Of a stretch of 64,000 bases of DNA, positions 55,356 to 64,000 are shown piece after piece. The notes beneath the pieces were generated by a model. It did not search any database and was not told the DNA's origin. It saw nothing but the letters and a program-made list of their open reading frames with translations. A program made the translations under genes and the position numbers. The stretch spans positions 1 through 64,000 of the forward strand of contig NZ_DATIND010000070.1 of NCBI RefSeq assembly GCF_035474595.1. Direction: 5' to 3'. The stretch is from Longimicrobium sp. (lineage in GTDB: Bacteria > Gemmatimonadota > Gemmatimonadetes > Longimicrobiales > Longimicrobiaceae). Positions within the stretch are counted from its first letter, which is position 1. The number at the start of each line of letters is the position of its first letter.

Positions 55356-56618
55356 ATGCGATTCGATGAGCTGAACCTCGCACCCGAGCTGGTGCGAAAC
55401 GTGGCCGAGCTCGGCTACGTGATCCCCACCCCCATCCAGCAGCAGGCGATTCCCGCCGCCCTCGAAGGACGCGACGTGCTGGGCCGGGCCCCCACGGGCA
55501 CCGGCAAGACGGCCGCCTTCATGCTCCCCACGCTGAACCGGCTGCGCGGCAAGGAAGGCCTCCGCGCGCTGATCGTGTGCCCCACCCGCGAGCTGGCCAT
55601 CCAGGTGGCCGAGAGCGCCAAGGACTACGCGCGCAACACCGAGCTGTTCGTGAGCGTGGTCTACGGCGGCGTGCCGCTGGAGAAGGAGCTGCGCGACCTG
55701 CGCGCCGGCATCGAGATCCTGGTGGCCACCCCCGGGCGGCTGATCGACCACATCGAGCGCGCCAACATCGACCTCAGCGAGATCGAGGTGCTGGTGCTGG
55801 ACGAGGCCGACCGCATGCTGGACATGGGCTTCAAGCCGCAGATCGACCAGATCCTGCGCCGCGTGCCCGTGCAGCGGCAGACGCTGTTCTTCTCGGCCAC
55901 CATGCCGAACTCGGTGAAGTCGCTGGCGTACGAGATGCTGCGCGACCCCGTCACCGTCGAGGCGGCGCCGAAGGTGACCACCGCCGAGGGCGTGGAGCAG
56001 TTCGTCTACCCGGTCGAGGGCCGCGAAAAGCCGGAGCTGCTGAAGCGCATCCTGAAGCAGGAAGAGGTGGAGAGCGCGCTGGTGTTCGTGCGCACCAAGT
56101 TCGGCGCCGACCGGCTGGCCACCCAGCTGACCCGCGAGGGGCTGCAGGTGGAGGTGATGCACAGCGACCGGAACATGGCGCAGCGCGTCCGCGCGCTGGA
56201 GTCGTTCCGCGAGCGCAGCGTGAAGGTGCTGATCGCCACCGACGTGGCGCAGCGCGGGATCGACGTGGAGGGGATCAGCCACGTGATCAACTTCGACGCG
56301 CCCAAGGACCCCGAGGGGTACGTGCACCGCGTGGGCCGCACGGCGCGAGCGGGCGAGAAGGGCGTGGCCATCACCTTCATGTCGGGCGGCGAGATCGGCG
56401 ACGTGGCGGCGGTGGAGCACCTGCTCGGGTACCGCATCGCCCGCGTGCACGTTCCCGGCTTCAGCTTTCACGCGCCGGAGACCGAGGGGCAGGAGTCGGT
56501 GGTGGAGCTGCCGCCGACCATCCAGGAGCAGAAGGCCAGCCGCGGACGCCGCATGGGCGCCCGCGCCGGCAAGGAGCTCTCCCCCGAGGAGCTGGCCAAG
56601 CTGCTCAAGGTGGGGTGA
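55356..56618 (+). CDS. DEAD-box ATP-dependent RNA helicase
   Basis: 420 aa. Q-motif FDELNLAPELVRNVAELGYV...PTPIQQQAIP, motif I RAPTGTGKTAAF, Ia PTRELAIQ, II VLDEADRM, III FFSATMP, IV LVFVRTK, V IATDVAQRGID, VI HRVGRTARAG. A short C-terminal extension (ELPPTIQEQKASRGRRMGAR) is basic. RhlE/DeaD-type, likely in ribosome assembly, RNA decay or cold adaptation. AAGGAACAGA precedes the ATG. A ~500-bp leader and the divergently oriented ncRNA gene lie upstream. Confidence 0.96.
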   Translation: MRFDELNLAPELVRNVAELGYVIPTPIQQQAIPAALEGRDVLGRAPTGTGKTAAFMLPTLNRLRGKEGLRALIVCPTRELAIQVAESAKDYARNTELFVSVVYGGVPLEKELRDLRAGIEILVATPGRLIDHIERANIDLSEIEVLVLDEADRMLDMGFKPQIDQILRRVPVQRQTLFFSATMPNSVKSLAYEMLRDPVTVEAAPKVTTAEGVEQFVYPVEGREKPELLKRILKQEEVESALVFVRTKFGADRLATQLTREGLQVEVMHSDRNMAQRVRALESFRERSVKVLIATDVAQRGIDVEGISHVINFDAPKDPEGYVHRVGRTARAGEKGVAITFMSGGEIGDVAAVEHLLGYRIARVHVPGFSFHAPETEGQESVVELPPTIQEQKASRGRRMGARAGKELSPEELAKLLKVG

Positions 56619-56669
56619 TCCCCCATCTCCCGTGGACAGCTGGTGTCCGCCGGGGATAACGGATAGATG

Positions 56670-56705
56670 AAGGGCGGCCTCCGCGACTCTGCGGAGGCCG
56701 CCCTT
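56670..56705 (+). terminator. Terminator of the helicase gene
   Basis: AAGGGCGGCCTCCGC-gactct-GCGGAGGCCGCCCTT, perfect 15-bp stem, 52 bp after the stop. Confidence 0.85.
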
Positions 56706-56730
56706 CGTGCGTTCGGGAGATCCGGAAAAT

Positions 56731-56802
56731 CTCACACGGAGGGAATGGAGGGAACGGAGGACCGCGATGAGCTCTCCGTTTCCTCCGTTCCCTCCGTGTG
56801 AT
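56731..56802. repeat. Imperfect palindromic intergenic repeat
   Basis: CTCACACGGAGGGAATGGAG...CCTCCGTTCCCTCCGTGTGA. Largest member of the family. The rest of the 56619-57096 gap contains the helicase terminator and a GC-rich leader of tamA with no gene seen. Confidence 0.75.
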
Positions 56803-57096
56803 TCTTCATCTTTTCATATGCAGGGGGATGGGACGCTCGCGTGTCTGGAGATCGGAAGGAATGGGCGGATCGCCGTCCCCGAAAGCGGTCTGGATCGAGG
56901 AGATGGGTGACGCCGTGAAGGCGCCGCGCGTCGGGCCGGATGCGCTTGGCACGGCGGATGCGCGGTGGTCCGTGCGTTTAAAGCCGCGGGGCGATTTGAT
57001 CCGCCGCCGCACCGGTGTAGATTCCCCGCCCGCTGTTCCGCCGGTCTGCCCGGCGGAGGCAACGCGGCTTTGCCCCGAAAACCCGAGCCACGCCAG

Positions 57097-59373
57097 ATGC
57101 TCGCACGCCCCGCGCGCGGCACCCCACTCCCGACGGCCTGCTTCCGCGCGGCGGCGCTGCTGTGCGCGCTCTTCGCGCTGGCCGCCTGCGCCACCGGCGG
57201 CGCCCGCGCCGGGAGCCCGTTTCCCGGGCTGCAGCAGTACCAGGGGCGCGAGATCCGCAAGGTCACCCTGCAGGGCGACCTGAAGGAGGTCCCGCGCGAC
57301 TCGCTGCTGCGCGTGATCGCCACGCGCCCCAGCCGCTGCCGCACGCTGGGGCTCCTTCCCGTGTGCCTCCCCGTCATCGGCCGCCGCGAGAAGCACCGCC
57401 TGGACATGGCGGTGCTGGCGCGCGACGTGGTGCGCATCGACCTGGTCTTCCGCGACGATGGCTACTACGGCACCCGCGTGGTGCCCACCGTGGACGAGGC
57501 GCCGGACGACCAGGTGGACGTGCGCCTGAACGTGTTCCCCGGCGACCGCGTGACGCTGCGCTCGCTGGACGTGACGGGGATCGAGGGCGTGCTGGCGCAC
57601 GACTCGCTGATCGCGAAGCTGCCGCTGAAGGTGGACCAGCCCTTCCGCCGCAACGCCTTCCTGGCCACGGTCGACAGCGTGCGCAACGCGCTGCTGGACG
57701 CGGGGCACCCCTACGCGCAGGTGCTGCGCAACTACCAGATCGACACCATCGCCGACGTGGCCGACGTGAACCTGCAGGCCGCGCCCGGGCCGGTGGTGAC
57801 CGTCGACACGGTGCTGTTCGACGGGCTGGACCGCGTGAGCGAGCGCACGGCCCGCCACCAGATCACCTTCCACGAGGGGCAGCGGCTGCGCTCGCGCGAG
57901 CTGCTGCGCAGCCAGCGCAACCTGTACGACCTGGAGCTGGTGCGCTACGCCACGGTGGAGGTGGCGCCCGAGTCGCTGCAGGTGACGCCGGACTCGGCCG
58001 AGCTGGCGCGCGACAGCATCGGCAGCACGGTGCTGGTGCGCGTGGCCGAGGCGCCGCGCTACGCGGTGGACGCGTCGGCCGGCTACGGCACGCTGGACTG
58101 CTTCCGCACCGGGGTGCAGCACACCGACCGCAACTTCCTGGGCGGCGCGCGGCGGCTGACGCTCACCGGCTCGCTCTCCAAGATCGGCGTGGGGCGCGGG
58201 CTGGACGCGGGGCTGGAGAAATCGATCCTCTGCCGCGCCTTCGAGCTCGACACGCTGTCCGACGCCGTCGACACGGCGATCGCGGGGGCGCTGAACTACC
58301 GGCTGGCCGCGGACTTCCTGCAGCCGCGGCTGTTCGGCACGCGCAACAGCGTGGCACTGACCGCGTATGCCGAGCAGATCTCCGAGCTGGGGCTGTACGT
58401 GCGCCGCGACCGGGGCGGGCAGCTGGGCGTGGTGCGCGACCTGGGGCCGGGAACCATCTTCTCCACCACCTACACGGTCGAGCGCGGGAGCACCAACGCG
58501 CACGACATCTTCTTCTGCGTGGTGTACGAGGTGTGCACGCGCGAGGAGATCGACACGCTGAAGCACGCGCGCTGGTCCAACAACATCTCCACCGGCGTGG
58601 TGCGCACCCGGGTGCGGCTGGACCCGTTCCCCGTGGGCGGATACCAGTTCCGCGTGGGAAGCGACCTGGCCGGCACGGTCCTGGGCTCCCAGGACAAGTA
58701 CCTGCGCTTCCTGGGCGACGGGACCGTCTACCGCCCGCTGGGGAGCGGCGGGCTGGTGTTGCAGCTGCGGCTGATGGCGGGATCGTTCTTCGAGGGCCTG
58801 CTGGACAGCAGCCAGGGCTTCATCCCCCCGCAGAAGCTGTTCTACGGCGGCGGCGCCACCACGGTGAGGGGGTTCCGGAGAAACGAGCTGGGCCCCGTGG
58901 TCTACACCGAGCGGGAGCGGTCGGATTCCACCACGATCGCGATCCGCGACGCGGGGGGGATGGTGATCGATTCCGTGCGCGTGGCCAAGTCCGACACCGT
59001 CCTTTCCGCGGTGGGCGGGCGCAAGATCGTGGTGGGCACGGTGGAGGTGACCGCGCCCTTCCGCGTGTCGACGTACAACCTGCGCGCCGCGGTGTGGGTG
59101 GACGGCGGCCGCGTGTGGGACCCCGTGGACCCCACGCTGGTGAGCCCGCAGTTCCGCTTCACGCCGGGGGTGGGGGTGCGCGCGGCCACGCCGGTGGGGC
59201 CCATCCGCTTCGACGTGGGCTACAACCCGTACCGGCAGCCGCGCGGGCCGCTGTACCGCATCAACGAGAAGGGCGACATCGTGGAAAAAGTCAGCGACGA
59301 CTTCCGGCCCATCACCGGAAAGTCGCTGTGGAGCCGGCTGACGGTGCACATCTCCATCGGACAGACCTTCTAG
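57097..59373 (+). CDS. TamA/BamA-family outer membrane assembly protein
   Basis: 758 aa Omp85 protein. Signal with lipobox-like LLCALFALAACATGG (Cys ~31), POTRA domains (~45-330; IRKVTLQGDLKEVPRDSLLR, VTLRSLDVTGIEGVLAHDSL, VTVDTVLFDGLDRVSERTAR) and a C-terminal 16-strand barrel (~350-758; FYGGGATTVRGFRRNELGPV, the conserved VRG-F motif; GPIRFDVGYNP). With tamB beginning two bases after its stop it forms a tamAB pair for outer membrane insertion or lipid transfer. A possible lipid-modified N-terminus is unusual. Confidence 0.88.
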   Translation: MLARPARGTPLPTACFRAAALLCALFALAACATGGARAGSPFPGLQQYQGREIRKVTLQGDLKEVPRDSLLRVIATRPSRCRTLGLLPVCLPVIGRREKHRLDMAVLARDVVRIDLVFRDDGYYGTRVVPTVDEAPDDQVDVRLNVFPGDRVTLRSLDVTGIEGVLAHDSLIAKLPLKVDQPFRRNAFLATVDSVRNALLDAGHPYAQVLRNYQIDTIADVADVNLQAAPGPVVTVDTVLFDGLDRVSERTARHQITFHEGQRLRSRELLRSQRNLYDLELVRYATVEVAPESLQVTPDSAELARDSIGSTVLVRVAEAPRYAVDASAGYGTLDCFRTGVQHTDRNFLGGARRLTLTGSLSKIGVGRGLDAGLEKSILCRAFELDTLSDAVDTAIAGALNYRLAADFLQPRLFGTRNSVALTAYAEQISELGLYVRRDRGGQLGVVRDLGPGTIFSTTYTVERGSTNAHDIFFCVVYEVCTREEIDTLKHARWSNNISTGVVRTRVRLDPFPVGGYQFRVGSDLAGTVLGSQDKYLRFLGDGTVYRPLGSGGLVLQLRLMAGSFFEGLLDSSQGFIPPQKLFYGGGATTVRGFRRNELGPVVYTERERSDSTTIAIRDAGGMVIDSVRVAKSDTVLSAVGGRKIVVGTVEVTAPFRVSTYNLRAAVWVDGGRVWDPVDPTLVSPQFRFTPGVGVRAATPVGPIRFDVGYNPYRQPRGPLYRINEKGDIVEKVSDDFRPITGKSLWSRLTVHISIGQTF

Positions 59374-59374
59374 G

Positions 59375-62300
59375 ATGGCACGGCGCCGCCGCTTCCGCCT
59401 GGACCGCGTAGGCCTCCTCGTGCTGGGGACGCTCGTGGGGTTCGTGCTGTCGGCGCTGTTCGTGTACACCTGGGTGAACCGCGCCCGCAACCGCGTGGTC
59501 GAGGAGCGGCTGCGCATCGCGCTGGGGCTTCCCGAGCAGGCGTTCGAGCTGGAGCGGGTGGAGCCCGACGGGACGCTGCGCATCGCGCTGCGGCGGGTGG
59601 CGTTCCTGGACCGCAACCGCGACACCATCCTTTCCGCGCCGCTGGCCCGGGCGCGGCTCATCACCAGCACGCTGGGTGGCACCGGCGCCATCGTCTTCGA
59701 CCAGGGCGAGATCGTCCGCCCCTACCTGCGCCTGTCGCAGGACGCGAAGGGGGAGTGGAACGCGCTGCAGATCTTCGCGGTGGAGGCCGGGGGGCAGCCG
59801 GTGCGTGGGGTGGCGGGGCAGGAGGCGCAGAAGGGGCGCACCTTCGACTTCCGCGGCATCCGCCTGGTGGACGGCCGCGCGCGCATCACCACGCCCACCA
59901 CGGCGCCCCCGCCGGGCCCGCAGCCGAAGTACGTTGCCGGACGGCCGCCGGAGCGGGTGCGCTACGCCGGGCGCTGGCTGGCCGTGCACACGCTGGAGAA
60001 CCTGGACGGCAACCTGGCCCTGGTGCGCGTGAAGGGCGAGGGGGGATGGCGGGTGGAGGTGGGGTCGCTCTCGGCCGCCGTGACCAACCCCGACACGCGC
60101 ATCGAGGCGCTGGCGGGGTGGTTCGACCAGGACACGCGGCAGAACCTGCGCTTCGCCATCCGCGAGTTCCGCACGCCGCACTCGGCCTTCGACGGCGCGG
60201 GGACGGTGAACCTGGCGGGCGCGAACCCGCGCTACGACCTGCGCCTGCACGCGCACCCGCTGGACCTGCGCGACCTGGCGGGGATGGGCTTCGCCGTTCC
60301 CCGCGAGGGCGTGGCGCGCTTCGGGCTGGCGATCGAGACGCTCGCCGACAACCGCACGCGGTGGACGGTGACCGACGCGCAGGTGGCGGTGCTGGACTCG
60401 CGCGCGTCGGGGCACCTGACGGCCATCACCGCGCCGGGGCAGGAGCCGGTGTTCAGCGACACGCGGCTGACGCTGGAGCCGCTGCGCCTGGTCGACCTGG
60501 AGACGCTGGGGTTCGTGGAGCACACCCCGTTCGCGGGCGAGGTGCGCGGGACCGTGACCAGCGTGGACGAGCTTTCCGGCCGCGGCGGCGGGGCGCTGCG
60601 CATCGACCTGGCGTCCACGCTCGTCCCGCGCACCTCGGCGGACGCGCCGGCATCCTCCATCACCGCGCGCGGGCTGGTGCGCGTGGGCGGTACGGCGGGG
60701 CTGCGCTTCGACGGCGTGCGGGTGGACGCGAACCCGCTGGACCTGGCCACCCTGCGCGCCATCTACCCCCAGAACACCATGCTGCGCGGGGTGATCCGCG
60801 GCGGGGCGACGGTGACGGGGACGATGCGCCAGTTCCGCATCGAGGGCGGCGACCTGGCGTACACCGTGGGCACGGCGCCGGAGACGCGGCTGCGCGGGAT
60901 CTCGGCGACGGTGTCGATGGATCCGAAGCTCCGCTTCTCGCTGGACGCGCGCGCCGACCCGCTGGCGCTGGCCACGCTGACGCAGCTCTTCCCCAGCCTC
61001 CCCTTCCGCTCGGCCACGCTCTTCGGCCCGATCCACGTGGCGGGGACGGCGGAACAGCTGGCTTTCGACGTGGACCTGAACGGGAGCGCGGGCGGCCTGG
61101 CCGCGCGGGGAACGCTGGGGCTGGGCGGCGCCGTGCCCACCTTCGACGTCTCGGGCCGGGTGGCGGCCTTCCGCCCCGGCGCGCTGGTGGCCGGCGCGCC
61201 CGAGGCGGCCGACTCGGTGAGCGGCACCTTCTCGGCGCGGGGGAGCACCGAGAGCTTCCGCTTCGCCGTCGACCTCTCGCAGGCGGCCGGGCACTTCAAC
61301 CTCGCGGGGAACATCCGCCGGCCGGGCGGCGGGCCCATGCAGTTCGACGTGGCGGGCCGGGTGGACAACTTCCAGCTCGGCGTCCTCCTCGGGAAGCCGG
61401 CGCTGCTCCCGGGCGCGGTCAGCGGCCCCATTCGCCTCTCGGGCGGGGGGCGCCAGCCGTACCGCTTCGACGTGAACCTGCGCGGGCCGCAGGGGGTGTT
61501 CGCGCTGAACGGCTGGTACCAGCCGGGGACCGTCGCCTCGTACTCCATCCGCGGCGAGGTGGCCGGGCTGGACCTGAGCGCGCTTCCCGGGCTGGCCGCC
61601 TTCCCGCGCACGCGGCTGACGGGAACGCTGGTGCTGGACGGGCGGGGGACCACGCCGGAGACCTTCAACGGGCGCGTGTTCTTCAACGCCGCGCCCGGCT
61701 CCACGGTGGGGAACATCGCCCTGACGGCGGGGACGATCAACCTCACGGCGGGGGACGGAATCCTGCGCGTGGACTCGCTCCTCTTCGCCGGGCGCGGCTT
61801 CCGCGCGCAGGCGCGGGGAACGCTGGGGCTCACGCGCAACGCCGGGCCGCTCACCTTCTCGCTGACCGCGCCCAACCTGGCGCTGCTGCGCCCGCTTCTC
61901 CCCGGCGCCGACACCCTTCCCGAGATGGCGGGGGCGGTGGCGATGAACGGCTCGGTGAGCGGCACGGTGCGCAACCCGTCGGTCGGCGCGGCGGGGCAGG
62001 CGCGCGGCTTCCGCTACGGGACGTACGCGGCCGGGAACCTCACCTTCACCTTCGCGGGGGCGAAGGGGCCGCAGGGGTGGACGGGAACCACGCGGCTGGA
62101 GGGAACGGGGCTGGAGGCGGGGTCGCTGCAGCTGCAGGCGCTGACGCTGGAGGCCAACCTGACGCCCGGCCGCGCCTCGTTCGGCTTCTCGGCGCGGCGC
62201 GACCCGCAGACCGACCTGACCGCGTCGGGGACGCTGGAGATGGATGGGCTGGCGGTGCGCGGCGCGGTGCTCGACAACCTGGGGCTGCGCATCGCGGGCA

Positions 62301-64000
62301 CCGACTGGCGGCTGGCGCAGCGCGCGCGGGTGGCCTGGAACCCCGACCAGGGGCTGGTGGTGGAGAACCTCCTCCTCCGCCGCACCGGCCCGGGCGTGGG
62401 CGGGCAGATCGCCGCCGACGGAACGCTGCCGCCGCGCGGGAACGCCGACTTCCGGCTGCACATGGAGGGGATCGACCTGGCCGAGGCGCGCCGCGTCTTC
62501 CCCTCGTTCCCCGACGCGCAGGGCACGCTGTCGCTGGACGCCGAGATCCACGGGCAGGTGAGCGACCCGCGGCTGACGGTGAACGCCCGGGTCGATTCCC
62601 TGGTCTACGGCGGCGTGCGGTCCGACTCGCTGCAGATCAACGCCAGCTACGCCCCCAACCGGATGGCGGTGAACGCCGGCGTGCGGGTGGCGGGGCGCGA
62701 GGTGGTGAGCGCCACGGCCAGCATCCCCATGCGCCTTTCGCTGGGCGGGATCGTTCCCGGCTTCGAGGTGCTGCGCGACCAGCCGCTCACGGCCACCATC
62801 AACGCCGACTCGGTGCCGCTGGGGCTGGTGACGCAGAGCCTGCCGGCGTACGTGAAGAACGGCTCGGGAACGATGCGGGCGCGGGTGGTGGTGGGCGGCA
62901 CCCCCGCGCACCCCACCGTGGGCGGCGACGCGGCGGTGGAGAACGGCGCCTTCACGCTGGTGCAGCTGGGGGCGCGCTGGGACCAGGTGAACGGCCGCCT
63001 GTCGCTGCACGGCGACACCATCCGCGTGGACTCGCTGACCGCGCACACCGGGCGCGACGGGCGGGCGTTCGTGAACGGCACCGTGCTGCTGGACGACGGC
63101 GCGCACCCGCGGGTGGACCTGGCGCTCTGGATGGACGACTTCCAGGTGGCCGACAACCCCGACCTGGCCGAGATCCAGGCCAACGCCCGGGTGCGCCTCT
63201 CGGGCCGCATCCCCGCGGTGGTGGTCACCGGAACGCTGCGGGTGGAAGACGGGACCATCTACATCCCCTCCATCAGCACGCCGGGCGAGCTGGCCATCGA
63301 GAACGCCGACGTGGGCGCGCTGGGCGGCGACACCCTCACCGCGCCCACCACGGGGCAGATGATCCTGGCGGGGCTCATCCCCCAGGGGCTGCAGGTGACG
63401 GTGGGCGAGAGCGTGTGGCTGCAGTCGCCCGACGCGCGCATCCAGATCCGCGGGCAGCTGGTGATCGACCGGCCGGCGGGGAGCGCCACCAACCTGATCT
63501 ACGGCGAGCTGGACGCGGTGCGCGGGAGCTACACGCTGGTGGTGGGCCCCATCCGCCGTCAGTTCGACATCCAGCAGGGGGTGGTGCGCTTCTTCGGCAC
63601 CCCCGAGATCAACCCGTCGCTTGACGTGACGGCGGCGTACCAGGTGCGCGGCGGGACGGCCGAGCAGCCCATCACCGTGCTGGTGCACCTGGCGGGAACG
63701 CTGCAGGAGCCGCGGGTGGAGCTCTCCACCAGCAACCGCCAGCCGCTGTCGCAGAGCGAGCTCATCTCCCTCCTCCTGCTGGGCCGCACCGGCGACCAGG
63801 CGGGCGCCAACCCCGAGGAGCTGCTGAGCGGGCTGGTGCTGCAGGAGGCGGCGGCCAACTACCTGGCCGCGCAGCTCGAGAACGCGCTGGTGAGCACCGG
63901 CGCGGTGGACTACGTGCGGGTGCGCACCCGGGCGGCCACGGGCGTGGCGGCCACCGGCGCGGGAGGCGGCGCTTTCGGGCTGGACTTCCTGAGCCAGCTG
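59375..64000 (+). CDS. TamB-like translocation/assembly protein (3' end outside window)
   Basis: At least 1542 residues, open to the end of the window. MARRRRFRLDRVGLLVLGTL starts an N-terminal inner-membrane anchor (~11-32). The remainder is a long run of β-rich AsmA/TamB repeats (e.g. VRGTVTSVDELSGRGGGALR, GTLGLGGAVPTFDVSGRVAA), then the C-terminal TamB (DUF490) domain: EDGTIYIPSISTPGELAIEN, ELDAVRGSYTLVVGPIRRQF, FFGTPEINPSLDVTAAYQVR, ISLLLLGRTGDQAG. It spans the periplasm with TamA and belongs to the bridge-like lipid transfer proteins. The start lies 1 bp after the tamA stop. Confidence 0.9.
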   Translation, partial: MARRRRFRLDRVGLLVLGTLVGFVLSALFVYTWVNRARNRVVEERLRIALGLPEQAFELERVEPDGTLRIALRRVAFLDRNRDTILSAPLARARLITSTLGGTGAIVFDQGEIVRPYLRLSQDAKGEWNALQIFAVEAGGQPVRGVAGQEAQKGRTFDFRGIRLVDGRARITTPTTAPPPGPQPKYVAGRPPERVRYAGRWLAVHTLENLDGNLALVRVKGEGGWRVEVGSLSAAVTNPDTRIEALAGWFDQDTRQNLRFAIREFRTPHSAFDGAGTVNLAGANPRYDLRLHAHPLDLRDLAGMGFAVPREGVARFGLAIETLADNRTRWTVTDAQVAVLDSRASGHLTAITAPGQEPVFSDTRLTLEPLRLVDLETLGFVEHTPFAGEVRGTVTSVDELSGRGGGALRIDLASTLVPRTSADAPASSITARGLVRVGGTAGLRFDGVRVDANPLDLATLRAIYPQNTMLRGVIRGGATVTGTMRQFRIEGGDLAYTVGTAPETRLRGISATVSMDPKLRFSLDARADPLALATLTQLFPSLPFRSATLFGPIHVAGTAEQLAFDVDLNGSAGGLAARGTLGLGGAVPTFDVSGRVAAFRPGALVAGAPEAADSVSGTFSARGSTESFRFAVDLSQAAGHFNLAGNIRRPGGGPMQFDVAGRVDNFQLGVLLGKPALLPGAVSGPIRLSGGGRQPYRFDVNLRGPQGVFALNGWYQPGTVASYSIRGEVAGLDLSALPGLAAFPRTRLTGTLVLDGRGTTPETFNGRVFFNAAPGSTVGNIALTAGTINLTAGDGILRVDSLLFAGRGFRAQARGTLGLTRNAGPLTFSLTAPNLALLRPLLPGADTLPEMAGAVAMNGSVSGTVRNPSVGAAGQARGFRYGTYAAGNLTFTFAGAKGPQGWTGTTRLEGTGLEAGSLQLQALTLEANLTPGRASFGFSARRDPQTDLTASGTLEMDGLAVRGAVLDNLGLRIAGTDWRLAQRARVAWNPDQGLVVENLLLRRTGPGVGGQIAADGTLPPRGNADFRLHMEGIDLAEARRVFPSFPDAQGTLSLDAEIHGQVSDPRLTVNARVDSLVYGGVRSDSLQINASYAPNRMAVNAGVRVAGREVVSATASIPMRLSLGGIVPGFEVLRDQPLTATINADSVPLGLVTQSLPAYVKNGSGTMRARVVVGGTPAHPTVGGDAAVENGAFTLVQLGARWDQVNGRLSLHGDTIRVDSLTAHTGRDGRAFVNGTVLLDDGAHPRVDLALWMDDFQVADNPDLAEIQANARVRLSGRIPAVVVTGTLRVEDGTIYIPSISTPGELAIENADVGALGGDTLTAPTTGQMILAGLIPQGLQVTVGESVWLQSPDARIQIRGQLVIDRPAGSATNLIYGELDAVRGSYTLVVGPIRRQFDIQQGVVRFFGTPEINPSLDVTAAYQVRGGTAEQPITVLVHLAGTLQEPRVELSTSNRQPLSQSELISLLLLGRTGDQAGANPEELLSGLVLQEAAANYLAAQLENALVSTGAVDYVRVRTRAATGVAATGAGGGAFGLDFLSQL

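Noticed and set aside
1-64000. tRNA, rRNA, insertion sequence, prophage or replication origin
   Set aside because: No cloverleaf with GGTTCGAATCC-type arm, no transposase, integrase or phage structural gene, and no DnaA-box cluster was seen on reading.

Overview
The window is one continuous stretch of very GC-rich (about 70%) chromosomal DNA from a diderm bacterium. The gene set (TamA/TamB pair, MlaE-MlaF-MlaD, LpxR-like lipid A deacylase, coproheme decarboxylase HemQ, a bacterial GRAS protein, many pinensin-type RiPP precursors) together with dense heptamer/nonamer intergenic repeats points to Gemmatimonadota, most likely a Longimicrobium-like member of the Longimicrobiaceae. That assignment is inference from gene content. 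No rRNA, tRNA, IS element, prophage or CRISPR array was seen.

Layout. 0-8.5 kb: core housekeeping genes (end of a PucR-type regulator, zapA, rny, ymdB, folD, xseA-xseB, prenyl synthase), interrupted by one minus-strand RiPP precursor. 8.6-12.6 kb: a VapBC-like module with a duplicated antitoxin, an MBL hydrolase and a GAF/HD-GYP protein. 12.9-15.1 kb: eight consecutive minus-strand Cys-rich precursor peptides sharing a leader, plus a ninth, leaderless Cys-rich small ORF. 15.4-24.5 kb: 3D-domain protein, another RiPP precursor, NUDIX, asd, lysC, the mla genes and hemQ. 24.7-29 kb: a Rho-N-domain protein, LpxR, a V4R-like protein and the GRAS protein. 29.2-32 kb: a phenylacetyl-CoA epoxidase operon (paaA-D-B-C plus a separate zinc ribbon) behind a PaaR-type operator. 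32.4-37.9 kb: another RiPP precursor, a P-loop protein, a lower-GC DUF4365 gene, thyX, a frameshifted methyltransferase and a cobalamin-binding-like protein. 37.5-45.2 kb: Mg2+ transporters CorA and MgtE and two secreted peptidases (M13, M28). 45.3-47.3 kb: nucleotidyltransferase pair, a broken DUF3800 gene and a compact three-way-junction RNA candidate. 47.4-54.2 kb: lpd, sucB, sucA (2-oxoglutarate dehydrogenase). 54.5-54.8 kb: a strong candidate for a structured non-coding RNA with its own promoter and terminator. 55.3 kb to the end: a DEAD-box helicase, tamA and a tamB that runs off the window.

Most unusual content: (i) eleven peptides with the leader pattern L-x-L-(D/E)-x(2,3)-L-x-V-x-(S/T)-F at four loci with no modification enzyme or exporter in the window; (ii) two unannotated RNA candidates; (iii) several families of short intergenic repeats (7-mers, 9-mers, long imperfect palindromes) occupying many of the gaps between genes. 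Gene functions were assigned by reading motifs and recalling families; no database search was run.
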